Counted from the first letter of the stretch, positions 15,377 to 24,138 are shown. The stretch: DNA of 64,000 bases from VAXT01 sp963774625 (GCA_963774625.1 CAVZFQ010000013.1:186001-250000); one strand, 5' to 3'. Numbers and translations: made by a program. The notes: a model not told the origin generated them from the sequence alone.

Positions 15377-16774
15377 TCACGGCGTCGTCGTCGTGGGCGC
15401 CGTCGTGGTCGGCGCCGGCGGGGCAGGCGTTTGATCGCCGAAGAAGAGGTAGACGATCGCGCAACCCGCAAGCAAGGTGACGATCCAGCAGATCTGGAGC
15501 GGAAGCTGGAAGGAGTGGTCGATCACGCGCTTGCCCAGGGTGGTCGTGCCTGTCTTGTCGGCCTCGGCGGCCGCGATCTGTGTTCCGTTGGCCGGCAGGA
15601 AGATGACGCCGGCGACGGCGGTCCACATCGCGATCATGTATCCGGCTCCGATTCCGAGCGCCAGGCCCAGCGGGATCATCGTTCGCGTCGCCGCGGACTG
15701 GCTCGTCGTCAGAGCGGCAACGAGGAAGATCGCGAGCGCGATCGTGATCGGCCAGTTCTCCGCGAGGCTGCCGAGGGCGCTCACGATCGCGTCCTCGTTG
15801 TTGGCGATGAAGGTGTCTGCCATCCAGGCGATCCCGAACAGCGCGATCATCGCGACCATTCCCGACCTGAAGATCGGCATGGTCGCGACGTCGCTGGCCT
15901 GCACGTGCGCGAGCACCAGGATCAGAGCGGCCGCCGCGAGCATGAACATCTGAATCAGGACCGTCACGGATATCGGCTCGACGCCGCCGCCCTCTGCTGC
16001 GACCGTTGGTCGCAGACCCTCGAAGACACCGAACACGCAGATCGCGGTGACGCCTAGCAGGAAGATGCCGACGCTGCGCTTCGCGTACGGCTTCAGGATG
16101 ATCTCACTGGCGGGTGCCGGGGGCTCGATCTCGCCTGCCGCCAAACGGCGCTGGTACTCGACGTCGTCGTCCAGATCCTTGCCGTAGCTGTTCATGAACA
16201 GCGCCATCACGAAGATGCCGATGATGCTGGCCGGCATCGTGATCAGCATCACGTCGACGATGTCGTAGTCGTAGATCTCGACGAGCGGCAACATCGTCGC
16301 CATCGCGGCCGCGACCGGGCTCGCCGTGATCCCGAAGGTCGACGCGACGGTCGAGCCGGCGAGCGCTCGCTCGGGCCTGATCTTGTTCGCGTAGGCGAGC
16401 TCGTTGATCACCGGGATCACGGAGAAGAACGTGTTGCCGGTGCCCGTGAGGATCGTCAGCACATAGGAGATGTAGGGCGCCACGAAGTTCAGCGCTTTCG
16501 GCCGCGCGCGCAACGCCTTGCTCGCGATCTGGACCATGTAGTCGATGCCGCCGGCCGCTTCCATGGCGGCGGCGGCGGCGATCACGGCGACGATGATCAG
16601 CATCGCGCTGATCGGCGGCTCGCCCGGGTCGAGCCCGAAGAGGAAGACGAGGATGAGCGTGCCGACGCCGCCCCAGAGCCCGAGGCCGACGCCGCCCGAG
16701 CGGACGCCGAGCGCAATGAAGCCGATGACGACGAGCCCTTCGAGCGCGATCAGGATCCAATCGGACGTGCTCAT
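15377..16774 (-). CDS. Dcu-family anaerobic C4-dicarboxylate transporter-like protein
   Basis: A 465-residue membrane protein with about ten to twelve segments. The stretch AAMEAAGGIDYMVQIASKAL then YVLTILTGTGNTFFSVIPVI and AGSTVASTFGITASPVAAAM is characteristic of DcuA/DcuB, which exchange aspartate, fumarate, malate and succinate. The C-terminus ends in a Pro/Thr tail (PTTTAPTTTTP). The ATG directly follows the TAG stop of the small membrane gene, and the stop lies 1 bp before the APC permease start. Dcu proteins classically act in fumarate respiration or aspartate uptake; here a role in aspartate/dicarboxylate exchange linked to peptide use is inferred. Confidence 0.82.
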   Translation of the reverse strand: MSTSDWILIALEGLVVIGFIALGVRSGGVGLGLWGGVGTLILVFLFGLDPGEPPISAMLIIVAVIAAAAAMEAAGGIDYMVQIASKALRARPKALNFVAPYISYVLTILTGTGNTFFSVIPVINELAYANKIRPERALAGSTVASTFGITASPVAAAMATMLPLVEIYDYDIVDVMLITMPASIIGIFVMALFMNSYGKDLDDDVEYQRRLAAGEIEPPAPASEIILKPYAKRSVGIFLLGVTAICVFGVFEGLRPTVAAEGGGVEPISVTVLIQMFMLAAAALILVLAHVQASDVATMPIFRSGMVAMIALFGIAWMADTFIANNEDAIVSALGSLAENWPITIALAIFLVAALTTSQSAATRTMIPLGLALGIGAGYMIAMWTAVAGVIFLPANGTQIAAAEADKTGTTTLGKRVIDHSFQLPLQICWIVTLLAGCAIVYLFFGDQTPAPPAPTTTAPTTTTP

Positions 16775-17383
16775 CTAGCCGTTCTCCTCTCGGACCTGTT
16801 GACACGTGCTCGAGTCTTGGATCGCAGCGGCCAGCTCGGGGTCGAGCCGAGCGACGTCGGTGAGCGTCTGCACGCCGCTGACGAACACCTCCGCCATCGT
16901 TCGCGCCGCTCCCGTGAGCTGCTGGATCGACTCCGCGGGGGAGTCCGCTTCGTCGTCGAGCGAGTCCTGCGCCTCCTCGAGGTCGTCGAGAGCACCCTCG
17001 GCCCAGGCGGACATGTCGTCGGCCGCCTCCTCGCCGCTCTCGGTGTCGGGGGTTCCCGCGTTGTCGACGCCCTCGACCATCGTCTCGGTGGCCTGCACGC
17101 TTCGCTCGAGACCCTTGCGGATGTAGCCCGTCCGGCCCTGCGGCGTCTCCGACTGGGGCTCCTCGCCGGCTGTGCTGACGGCGCTGGGAGTTCGGATGTC
17201 CTCGACGATCGACTCCAGCTCGCCTCGCCCGGCCCCGACGGCGCCGCACACGTTCTGGGCCCACTCGCCGGCGGTGACGGTGTCACCGCGCTTGTCACGG
17301 TTTCCGATCAGAGCGGTGACGCCGAGCACCAGCACGACACCGACCGCGATGCCGACGATCCAGGTGAGCGGTCCGCGCTTCAC
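16775..17383 (-). CDS. Membrane-anchored acidic protein of unknown function
   Basis: A 202-residue protein with one N-terminal membrane segment (LTWIVGIAVGVVLVLGVTALIG, residues 6-27) and no lipobox Cys. The outside part is strongly acidic and mostly helical (GALDDLEEAQDSLDDEADSPAESIQQL), with two Cys far apart (AQNVCGAV near 46 and STCQQV near 196) that may form a disulfide. It lies 3 bp after the dipeptidase gene and directly abuts the Dcu-like gene, so it belongs to the operon. I do not recognise the family. Confidence 0.65.
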   Translation of the reverse strand: MKRGPLTWIVGIAVGVVLVLGVTALIGNRDKRGDTVTAGEWAQNVCGAVGAGRGELESIVEDIRTPSAVSTAGEEPQSETPQGRTGYIRKGLERSVQATETMVEGVDNAGTPDTESGEEAADDMSAWAEGALDDLEEAQDSLDDEADSPAESIQQLTGAARTMAEVFVSGVQTLTDVARLDPELAAAIQDSSTCQQVREENG

Positions 17384-17386
17384 GTC

Positions 17387-18868
17387 CTACTTCTTCCCCG
17401 GAGCGGACAGCTCGTCGACGACGCCGACGAGCAGCTTCCAGAAGCGCTCCACCGTAGGGATGCTAACCCGCTCGTCGGGCGAGTGCGGACCTTCGATCTG
17501 CGGACCGATCGCCAGCATGTCGAGGCGGCCGCTGACCTTGCTGCCGATGACGGCCGTCTCGAGACCCGCATGGATCGCCGTGACCACCGGGGGCTCACCG
17601 AAAAGCCGTTCGTAAACCCTGCGCGCGACTGCCAACACCTGTGAGTCGAGGTCGGGCCGCCAGCCGTTGTAATTGTGTTTCACCTCGAGCGTGCCGCCGG
17701 CGAGGCGTGCGGCGGCCTCGAGCGCAGCGATCACCTCGGGCATCGCCGAATCGTTGGAGGAACGCGTGAGGCTGTGCAGCGTCAGGCGTTCGCCCTCGGT
17801 GGCGGCTTCGCCGAGTGACGTGCTCGTCTCGACGAGCTTGTCGAAATCGGGGCTCATCGCGAGCGGTCCAGTTGGTACGAGCGCGACGACATCGAGGAGC
17901 GTGGCCGTTGCCTCTTCTGTCCAGGCGTCGGCGGCGTCGCCGGCGTTCTCGATCTTCACGGTCGCTCCCGGATCTGTCTTGGCGAAGGCGTCTCGCACGA
18001 CCGCGGTCGCCGACTCCACGGAGGCCCGGAACGCGTTCTCCTGGTCGCGCGGGACCGAGCAGACAGCTATCGCGTCGCGGGGGATAGCGTTGCGGCTCTT
18101 GCCGCCGTCCAGTGAGACGAGCCGGAACGGCGCGCTCGAGTACGCCTCACGCAACACGCGGCCGAGCACCTTGATCGCGTTCGCGTGTCCGAGGGCGATC
18201 TGGACGCCCGAGTGGCCCCCGAGCCCCTCACCGGCCGCGATCGACAGCGTGACTGCGTCCGGCGAGCACGCTGCGCGTGGTGCGTCGACCTTGATCCAGG
18301 TGTCGGTGCTCCCGGCGCACCCGACGGTGAGAGTGCCGTCCTCCTCGCTGTCGAGGTTGATCAGGGTCGCGCCCGTGAGCCGTGATCCGTCAAGCGCGTT
18401 CGCACCCTCGAGCCCGACCTCCTCGGCCACCGTCATCAGCAGCTCGAGCGGTCCGTGCGGCAGCGACTCGTCCTCGACCAGCGCCATCATCGCCGCGATC
18501 GCGACCCCGTCGTCGGCCCCGAGCGTCGTCCCGTCCGCGGTCAGCCACTCGCCGTCGCGGACGAGCTCGATACGGCCCTCCGCCGGGTCGTTGGGGCTCG
18601 AAGGATCGCGCTCGCAGACGATGTCCAAGTGCCCCTGCAGCATCAGGGTCGGCGCGTTCTCGCGTCCAGAGGTCGCCGGGACGCGGATCACGAGGTTCCG
18701 GCCGGCGTCCTGCTCGACCTCGAATCCCTGCCGGTCGGCCCACTCGCGAACGTGCTCGATCGCGGGCTCCTCCAGGCGGGACGGTCGCGCGATTCTCGTC
18801 AGCGTCTCGAAATGCGACCAGAAGGAGCGCGGCTCGAGTCCCGTCAGTGCAGATTCCTTCGTCGCCAT
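17387..18868 (-). CDS. pepD: Aminoacyl-histidine dipeptidase-type M20 peptidase (PepD)
   Basis: A 493-residue zinc peptidase of the M20C group, which hydrolyses Xaa-His and beta-alanyl-histidine (carnosine) dipeptides in the cytoplasm. Visible features: metal-binding LMLQGHLDIVCER and DGTTLGADDGVAIAAMMAL, the catalytic/metal glutamates in TVAEEVGLEGANAL, and GGHSGVQIALGHANAIKVLGR in the lid domain. The C-terminal IGPQIEGPHSPDERVSI holds the last metal ligand. Length equals E. coli PepD. The start has GGAGCG a few bases ahead. First gene of an operon with a membrane protein, Dcu-like transporter and APC permease. Confidence 0.9.
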   Translation of the reverse strand: MATKESALTGLEPRSFWSHFETLTRIARPSRLEEPAIEHVREWADRQGFEVEQDAGRNLVIRVPATSGRENAPTLMLQGHLDIVCERDPSSPNDPAEGRIELVRDGEWLTADGTTLGADDGVAIAAMMALVEDESLPHGPLELLMTVAEEVGLEGANALDGSRLTGATLINLDSEEDGTLTVGCAGSTDTWIKVDAPRAACSPDAVTLSIAAGEGLGGHSGVQIALGHANAIKVLGRVLREAYSSAPFRLVSLDGGKSRNAIPRDAIAVCSVPRDQENAFRASVESATAVVRDAFAKTDPGATVKIENAGDAADAWTEEATATLLDVVALVPTGPLAMSPDFDKLVETSTSLGEAATEGERLTLHSLTRSSNDSAMPEVIAALEAAARLAGGTLEVKHNYNGWRPDLDSQVLAVARRVYERLFGEPPVVTAIHAGLETAVIGSKVSGRLDMLAIGPQIEGPHSPDERVSIPTVERFWKLLVGVVDELSAPGKK

Positions 18869-19011
18869 TCACTCGCTCCTCGTCGCCGCCCCGTTGGGCG
18901 CTCAATCGTCGATCGCGCTCTCGCGGGCGTCATCCTACGAGAGCGGAACGCGAAGCAAAGCTAGAACGCGTCGGAGTGACGCGGCATCGAGAGCCTGGTC
19001 TAATTCGCCGC

Positions 19012-19368
19012 ATGCAGTTCGACCGGCACACGCTCGTGCTGCTCGTGCGTCCGCCCGATGCACCGGAGCTCTCGGACGAGGAGGCGGCCGAGCTCCAGGA
19101 TCGGCATCTCGCCTTCCGAGCCGATCTGCGTGACCGCGGCTACCTCGTCGGCGGAGGGCCGCTCGTCGACCAGGACGACGAGCGCCTGCGCGGCATCTCG
19201 ATCATGACGTGCGACCCCGAGACGGCGCGCCGGCTCAGCAACGAGGACCCGGCGGTGCGGGCGGGCCGGCTCGCGGTCGAGGTGATGACCTGGATGGTCC
19301 CCGCGGGCAACGTCCGCTTCGACAACGTGCCGGGGCCGCGATCGATGGCCGAGGCTGCGGAAAACTGA
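19012..19368 (+). CDS. YCII-related domain protein
   Basis: A 118-residue protein with the YCII ferredoxin-like fold: QFDRHTLVLLVRPPDAPELSDEEAAELQDRHLAFRADL, then GYLVGGGPLVDQDDERLRG. The His in the LQDRHLAF helix and the Asp in the GPL-D turn are the usual candidate active-site pair. YCII domains act as small hydrolase/dehydrochlorinase-like or sensory modules; the role is unknown. The start at 19012 has TCTAAT 7 nt upstream and no Shine-Dalgarno sequence, consistent with a leaderless message. It ends just outside the tRNA-Thr fragment that marks the left end of the island. Confidence 0.75.
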   Translation: MQFDRHTLVLLVRPPDAPELSDEEAAELQDRHLAFRADLRDRGYLVGGGPLVDQDDERLRGISIMTCDPETARRLSNEDPAVRAGRLAVEVMTWMVPAGNVRFDNVPGPRSMAEAAEN

Positions 19369-19395
19369 CGAGGCCCTCAGGCCAGGCGCAGATTC

Positions 19396-19439
19396 AAAGC
19401 CGACGCGCGGATTCGAACCGCGGACCCCTTCATTACGAG
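19396..19439 (-). repeat. 44-bp copy of tRNA-Thr(CGT) 3' part, candidate attachment site (left)
   Basis: This stretch matches 34412-34455 at 43 of 44 positions (T at 19412 versus C at 34428). It corresponds to the tRNA from the first anticodon-loop base (nt 32) through the discriminator and three bases beyond. The 5' half of the tRNA is absent, so it is not a functional gene. An identity block beginning in the anticodon loop is a classical tyrosine-recombinase attachment core. The DNA between 19369 and about 19695 otherwise holds no gene that I can support. Confidence 0.75.
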
Positions 19440-19557
19440 GGAAGGACGAGTGAGGGACCGGCGTCCACGCAAGGGCACGCGCGGGTACATTCTGGCTGGA
19501 AATCTGCCGGTTCCACACCTCTCGGAGTGGACGCGCGTGCCCGCCCGTGCCCGAGCT

Positions 19558-19579
19558 GACGTACCCGTTTTGTACCCGG
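19558..19579 (+). repeat. 22-bp direct repeat near left end of island
   Basis: A block containing GACGTACCCGTTT and GTACC recurs at 34339-34360 in the same orientation with two mismatches. Within each copy GTACC occurs twice 11 bp apart. It lies 118 bp inside the left attachment core and 51 bp inside the right one. It could be an integrase arm site or a relic of an earlier insertion. Confidence 0.45.
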
Positions 19580-19695
19580 CAGCAGCCCACGCACACGCCA
19601 ATTCGAGGCGCATGATCGAGGGGCCCTAGGGCGCAACAGGAGCGCACCGTCGAGCTGCAGGGCATTCCTCGAGCTTCTACCGCCGCTGCGACTGA

Positions 19696-19934
19696 GGCGG
19701 ACGAGGACTCGAGTCCCTGCTCAGGCAGGACCTGCACGTGCACGATCCGTCGCAAGACCACGTCATCGTCATGCGCTCCGGCCGCGTGCGGTGGACGGTC
19801 TAGAATCAGACCTCACGCGGGGCGAGGCGACATCATCGTGACATCGGCCGACACGGCGCACTCCTACGAGGTGCTCGGGGACGTCGGCCCGCGCGGTGTA
19901 CATCGCGCGCCCGTTCGTCCCGCGGAGAGGAATC
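19696..19934 (+). pseudogene. Decayed cupin-domain gene fragment
   Basis: Three frames together spell a cupin tail. Frame one reads LHVHDPSQDHVIVMRSGRVRWTV and hits a stop at 19801. A second frame around 19815-19880 reads GDIIVTSADTAHSYEVLGD. A third gives GVYIARPFVPRRGI just before the next start. The His-x3-Asp-His and the GD..V/TPH-like motifs are typical of the two cupin boxes. No intact frame or start codon is left. It looks like a cupin gene damaged near the island border. Confidence 0.4.
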
Positions 19935-20531
19935 GTGAGTCCTAGCAGCGCCGCGAGGATCGTCGGGCTCGGTGGTTCCCTCGCGGAGTCTTCGCGCAGC
20001 TTGACGGCGCTCCGTCTTGCGGCCGCCGCAGCCGAGGAGGAAGGGGCGGAAGTCACCATCTTCGAGCTGCGAGAACTCGACCTGGACTTCTACGCGCCCG
20101 GGCGCGAGCCTGCTCCGCAAGCGATGAAGTTCGCCGATGCCGTGCACGAGGCAGACGGCTTGCTGCTCAGCAGCCCGATGTACCACGGGACGATCAGCGG
20201 CTCGTTCAAGAACGCCCTCGACTGGCTCGAGCTCCTCGCGCGCCGCCAACCCCCGTATCTCACCGACAAAGTCGTGGGATTGATCGGGATGGCTTCAGGA
20301 GTCCAGGGGCTTCAGGCCGTCAACACCCTGGAGTTCGTGGTCCGGTCTTTGCGGGGCTTGGCGATCCCACTCGTAATTCCGATCAGCAGCCGCCAGGCAT
20401 TCGATTCTGAAGGCCGCATCGTTGACGAACGCGTGGTTGCGCAACTCCGCTCTCTCGGGCACGAGGTCGCCGAGATCTGTTTGAAACGACGGCCTGCTCC
20501 GTTCGTGCCCGAGCAGCCGCAATCCCGCTAG
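19935..20531 (+). CDS. NAD(P)H-dependent FMN reductase family protein
   Basis: A 198-residue flavodoxin-fold protein. The GTG at 19935 has GGAGAGG 4 nt upstream; the longer frame from 19896 runs through cupin remnant sequence. Family motifs are IVGLGGSLAESSRSLTALRL (phosphate-binding loop) and GLLLSSPMYHGTISGSFKNALDWLE, where the SPMYHG turn contacts FMN, followed by VVGLIGMASGVQGLQAVNTL. Such enzymes reduce free flavin, quinones, azo or chromate compounds using NAD(P)H. It is the first gene inside the candidate island. Confidence 0.87.
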   Translation: MSPSSAARIVGLGGSLAESSRSLTALRLAAAAAEEEGAEVTIFELRELDLDFYAPGREPAPQAMKFADAVHEADGLLLSSPMYHGTISGSFKNALDWLELLARRQPPYLTDKVVGLIGMASGVQGLQAVNTLEFVVRSLRGLAIPLVIPISSRQAFDSEGRIVDERVVAQLRSLGHEVAEICLKRRPAPFVPEQPQSR

Positions 20532-20629
20532 ATCATCATCGCCTTCTCTATCCGTCTGCGACCGTGATGAGCACCTTGCCGACCGCTGCTCAGTGCTGTG
20601 CTCGTGACGCTCCTCTGACGTCAGTCGAC

Positions 20630-22228
20630 TCACCCGGCCGCCCAGAACGAGCAGTGGTGTCTCGAGGCGAAATTCGTGTCGACCTGTGGCTGCGGCAACT
20701 CGAGCGAGAGCGCCCGTGCACTGTCGTTGAACGACGGCCAGGGCACTGCTGCCGATGACGGGTCGCCGTTCGCGGCGAAGTTCGCCCAGGCTGCGCGCAT
20801 GCTGCCGGCGAGTGACTCCTGGGCGGGGTTGAGGGTCGCAGGGAACGGCACGTTCGGCAGGTCGAACAGGTACTGGAGCTCGGACGAGTGCGTCGCGATG
20901 GGGAGGGCACCGGGCGGGGCCAAGGGGTGCGGCGCGGAGTCGTCGTTGAACTGGTACGCGAAGGTCGGCACGTTTGCGGACGTCCAGCCGTTCACCTGCA
21001 AGGCCGGACATGCGAAGTTCGCGTCCGACACGAGCGTAGTGAAGGCAAAGATCGGCGCTGGGTACGCGGCGAGCGGGTACTCGGCTGCGATCTCCGCGGC
21101 CCTCGCGGCGTCCACGCCCAGCACCGTTGCGATCACGTCCTGGTAGCTCTCAGCGGTGACCGGTGGCACCTCCACGAACGTCCCGTTGCTCACAGCCAGG
21201 TTGAGGGCGGCAACGAACAGGAACTCCTCATCGTGGTTGATGCCGTTCAGGATCGGCACGCGGGCGAACCGTCCGCCGGCTAGCGCCGGCCCGATGGACT
21301 CAGTGAGCACCTCGCCGTCGACGACGCCCGGGATGGCGGCGGGCGGGAAATGTTCAACGAGGGCCGACACCGGCAGGCCGCGGAGGCACTCCGCGCTCTG
21401 GTCGGGGCAGTCCGCGATCTCCGCGAAGTTCTGGCCGAACTCCTCGGCGTCGGCAAGGGACAGCTGCGTCAGCGCGAACGCTCCGCTCTGCACGATCGCT
21501 CGGTGGAAAAGCCCGCGCGAGCCGTTCGAGACGAGGTGTGCGAGCACCGACAGGCCCCCGGCGGATTGGCCCGCGATCGTCACGTTGTCCGGGTCGCCGC
21601 CGAACCGTGCGATGTTGCGCTGGACCCAGCGCAGCGCGGCCTGCTGGTCCATCAAGCCGTAGTTGCCGGCCGGGCCACCCGGCCGCGAGGCGAGTGCCGG
21701 GTGCGCAAGGAAGCCGAGCGCGCCCAGCCGGTAGTTGATCGTGACGACGACAGTGCCGTCCGTCGCGAGCTTGGAGCCGTCATAGTTGCGGGCGGCGTCT
21801 TGAGTGAGGCCGCCCCCGTGGATCCACACCAGCACCGGTCGATCATCTCCATGGGGGTTGTGCAGAGCCGGCGTGGAGACGTTGAGGTAGAGGCAGTCTT
21901 CGTCGAGCGGGCCGGGCGGAACGAACGGGTTCAGTAGCGGGTTCGTCTGCTGTGGGCAGCTCGGCGCGAATTGGGTGGCGTCGCGGACACCGTGCCAATC
22001 GGCCGGAGGCCGCGGGGCACGCCACCGCAGCTGCCCAGTGGGCGCAGCGGCGTAGGGCAGCCCGCGGAAGGCGTAGCCACCGGGCACGGCCACGCCGCGG
22101 ACGGGGCCGCCGTCGATGACCACGACCGGGGCGCGGGGGGAGCTCGCGGCCGCTGCCGCGAGGGTCAGCGCGGTCAGGGCCGCGCAGAAGGCGGCCAGCG
22201 CGGCACGCCGTGAGCGGGTCGTGTTCAT
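20630..22228 (-). CDS. Secreted type-B carboxylesterase
   Basis: A 532-residue alpha/beta hydrolase of the carboxylesterase type B family. The start at 22228 follows AAGGAG 9 nt upstream, and the N-terminus (RRAALAAFCAALTALTLAAAAASS) is a signal peptide. The oxyanion-hole motif is VLVWIHGGGLTQ and the catalytic serine is in TIAGQSAGGLSVLAHL; a Glu lies in NGINHDEEFLF and the His probably in ALPIATHSSELQYLF. It hydrolyses esters, probably of bulky acids, outside the membrane. Its promoter region, divergent from the membrane protein at 22527, contains the island's shared upstream element. Confidence 0.9.
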   Translation of the reverse strand: MNTTRSRRAALAAFCAALTALTLAAAAASSPRAPVVVIDGGPVRGVAVPGGYAFRGLPYAAAPTGQLRWRAPRPPADWHGVRDATQFAPSCPQQTNPLLNPFVPPGPLDEDCLYLNVSTPALHNPHGDDRPVLVWIHGGGLTQDAARNYDGSKLATDGTVVVTINYRLGALGFLAHPALASRPGGPAGNYGLMDQQAALRWVQRNIARFGGDPDNVTIAGQSAGGLSVLAHLVSNGSRGLFHRAIVQSGAFALTQLSLADAEEFGQNFAEIADCPDQSAECLRGLPVSALVEHFPPAAIPGVVDGEVLTESIGPALAGGRFARVPILNGINHDEEFLFVAALNLAVSNGTFVEVPPVTAESYQDVIATVLGVDAARAAEIAAEYPLAAYPAPIFAFTTLVSDANFACPALQVNGWTSANVPTFAYQFNDDSAPHPLAPPGALPIATHSSELQYLFDLPNVPFPATLNPAQESLAGSMRAAWANFAANGDPSSAAVPWPSFNDSARALSLELPQPQVDTNFASRHHCSFWAAG

Positions 22229-22289
22229 GATCTCGACTCCTTCGCTTGGGGGGTTGGCTGCAGGCCACGCTGACACCCCGCCTCCTCGG

Positions 22290-22454
22290 TCGCGCCCGTG
22301 CAGATCCCTGGTCAGTACGCGGGTGGCGCGCTGGAGGACGCGAGGCTGCCCCTGGGAACCCGGGCGTGGCGGTCAGGTACCGGCTCTGGGGCACAGCCCA
22401 GGGGCTGCCGTTGGGTCGACCCGCGCGTGCACCAGGGTCTTCGACTGGCGCGAC
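22290..22454. promoter_or_regulatory. Divergent promoter region with two copies of the shared ACCAGGG element
   Basis: For the esterase (minus strand) the element runs 22324 to 22290: ACCCGCG, 5 nt, ACCAGGG, 12 nt, GCGA. For the membrane protein (plus strand) it runs 22419 to 22453 with the same parts and spacings. The 12-nt inner segments also resemble each other and the copy at 27065. The copies end 61 and 73 nt from the respective start codons. The whole 298-bp gap contains no ORF I can support. Confidence 0.6.
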
Positions 22455-22526
22455 CAATCGCCGGAACCGCGACTGTGAACGGCAAGCGGAGACGCGGAAG
22501 CTATCTACACAGAAAGGCGGTAGGCC

Positions 22527-23216
22527 ATGGTCGATTGGGAACGCAACTGGCGCGGTAGCGGCATCTTCTTCGTCGTCTTCTTCATTATCAGCTGGGTCAT
22601 CTACGGCAGTCAGCCGAAGGTGGGCGCATCGCCCGTCGAGCTCGTCTCCTTCTATGACGGCGATCGCACGAGGATTCTGATCGGCGCCACCCTCTTCGCG
22701 TTCAACCTCCTGAACTTGATGTGGTTCGCAGCGGCGCTCTCGAGCGTTCTCCGTGATGCCGGGATGGGCGGTTGGGGGAGTGCGGCGACAGCTTCCAGCG
22801 CTGCCCTTGGCGGAGTCCTGTTCGTCCTCTACACCCTAAACCTCGCGCTCGCATACTCGATCTCCAGCCCCGGCAATCTCCAGATCACATCCGGCCTGAA
22901 CGACCTTTCGTGGATCTTGGCGATCGTTGCCTCGTTCCCGGCTGCGATGCTGGTCATGTCGGGATCGTTCGGGCTCTGGCGGGCGGGAATCATCTCGAGC
23001 GGGCCCTTCCTCGCCGGAGTGACGGTGATGGTGCTCGTCCTGCTCCGCGCAACCACGTGGGCCGGCGACGGATTCTGGGCACCCGACGGTGCATATTCGC
23101 GGTTCATCTCGACGGCCGGCGCTCTTGCGTGGATCGCGGTGGTCAGCGGATTCCTCTACATGCGGAGCGCCTCCGCGGTGAAGACGACTGACCGGGCGGC
23201 TGTCCCTGCGGCGTAG
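22527..23216 (+). CDS. Integral membrane protein of unknown function
   Basis: A 229-residue protein with six likely membrane segments: residues about 12-27 (IFFVVFFIISWVIYG), 50-70, 85-105, 125-145, 155-175 and 195-212. Short loops and no catalytic motif are seen. AAGGCGG lies 8-9 nt ahead of the ATG. It resembles the unannotated four-to-six-helix proteins often found beside hydrolases in Actinomycetota, but I cannot name a family. It shares the upstream element of the island and so is probably expressed with the esterase, SDR and epoxide hydrolase operon. Confidence 0.7.
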   Translation: MVDWERNWRGSGIFFVVFFIISWVIYGSQPKVGASPVELVSFYDGDRTRILIGATLFAFNLLNLMWFAAALSSVLRDAGMGGWGSAATASSAALGGVLFVLYTLNLALAYSISSPGNLQITSGLNDLSWILAIVASFPAAMLVMSGSFGLWRAGIISSGPFLAGVTVMVLVLLRATTWAGDGFWAPDGAYSRFISTAGALAWIAVVSGFLYMRSASAVKTTDRAAVPAA

Positions 23217-23310
23217 TTCTGAGCGGAGCGCGGCGTCTCTTGGCGTCGCGCTCGCTCCCCCAAGGAGGAGCGACGGCCGAGCGGCGACGCGATCGCTATT
23301 CGCACGTGCG

Positions 23311-24039
23311 TCAAGGACGCACGAGTTGCTGGCCGCCATCGATCTCGAAGGTCGCGCCGGTGACCGCCGTGTTGCTCATGAGGTGTACGGCGAGTGCGGC
23401 GACATCGGCCGGGCCGACGACACGTCGGATCGGCAGCGTCGCACGGAGCTGCTCGCGTCGAGCGTCTAGCTGGTCGCCGAGGATCGCCGCCGACAGCGGC
23501 GTGTCGACGAACCCCGCCGTGATCAGGTTCACCCGGATGGGTGCGAGCTCAAACGCGAGGTTCTTCGTCAGCGCTTGAAGCGCGGGGGTGACTCCCGAGA
23601 TGAGGGAGAGGCCGAAGGCCGGATGATGACCATCCATGCAGCCGAGGAACAGCAGCGTCCCCTCTGAGCGAACCTTGGTCGCGGCGTTCCGGCCGACCTG
23701 CAGCGGCAGCAGGAGATGGTCTTCGAAGTCGCGGCGGGCAACCTCGAAGTCGAACACCGGAGGGGCGTCCTCCGGCCCCGGGCCAGTTACCAGCAAGTGG
23801 TCGATCGGCGCAGGCAGCTCATCGAAGAACCTCTCGAGCCGGTCGAAGTTAGTAGCGTCGAAGGCCGCGATGCTAGCCCCGAGCTCGAGACCGACTCGAT
23901 GAAGGCGGTCCGCATTCCGCGCTGTGATGATGACGTGCGCGCCTTCCGCCCGCGCACGGCGAGCCGTTTCGAGCCCTATGCCGGAACTCCCGCCGATCAC
24001 GACCAGGGTCTGTCCGGCGAGTTCCAAGTCCTGGCTCAC
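23311..24039 (-). CDS. Short-chain dehydrogenase/reductase (island copy 1)
   Basis: A 242-residue SDR. The GTG at 24039 has GGAGGCGGAG just upstream; the longer frame to 24312 runs into the divergent regulator gene. The cofactor motif is VVIGGSSGIGLETARRARAEG. The usual YxxxK is replaced: the region after the catalytic-strand GTLLFLGCMDGHHPAFGLSLISGVTPALQALTKNLAFELAP lacks a Tyr-x3-Lys, having SLISGVTP instead. The C-terminus (GATFEIDGGQQLV) is standard. Loss of the Tyr/Lys pair suggests an atypical or inactive SDR, or a binding role. Divergent from the LAL regulator with the shared element in between. Confidence 0.85.
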   Translation of the reverse strand: MSQDLELAGQTLVVIGGSSGIGLETARRARAEGAHVIITARNADRLHRVGLELGASIAAFDATNFDRLERFFDELPAPIDHLLVTGPGPEDAPPVFDFEVARRDFEDHLLLPLQVGRNAATKVRSEGTLLFLGCMDGHHPAFGLSLISGVTPALQALTKNLAFELAPIRVNLITAGFVDTPLSAAILGDQLDARREQLRATLPIRRVVGPADVAALAVHLMSNTAVTGATFEIDGGQQLVRP

Positions 24040-24103
24040 GACTCCGCCTCCGCGTCTGGCCTCCTCGTCTGTGCAGGAATAACCTCGCGGCTCGACCGTT
24101 CCT

Positions 24104-24138
24104 TCGCACCAGGGGGACTCCCTGGTTGCTCCCCTGGT
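24104..24138. promoter_or_regulatory. Shared ACCAGGG element between SDR and LAL regulator
   Basis: On the minus strand: ACCAGGG (24138-24132), 5 nt, ACCAGGG (24126-24120), 12 nt, GCGA (24107-24104), ending 64 nt before the SDR start. The inner part also forms an inverted repeat ACCAGGG-GGACT-CCCTGGT (24108-24126), whose plus-strand half ends 85 nt before the LAL regulator start. Autoregulation of the regulator is therefore plausible. Confidence 0.6.

Noticed and set aside
19396..19439. A functional second tRNA-Thr
   Set aside because: Only the 3' part is present; the sequence diverges right after the anticodon loop and no D arm or 5' acceptor strand exists.
24002..24010. Further ACCAGGG copy inside the SDR coding region, and CCCTGGT inside the LAL gene near 25,390
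   Set aside because: Single 7-mers without the 12-bp repeat and without GCGA at the fixed distance; expected by chance in GC-rich DNA.
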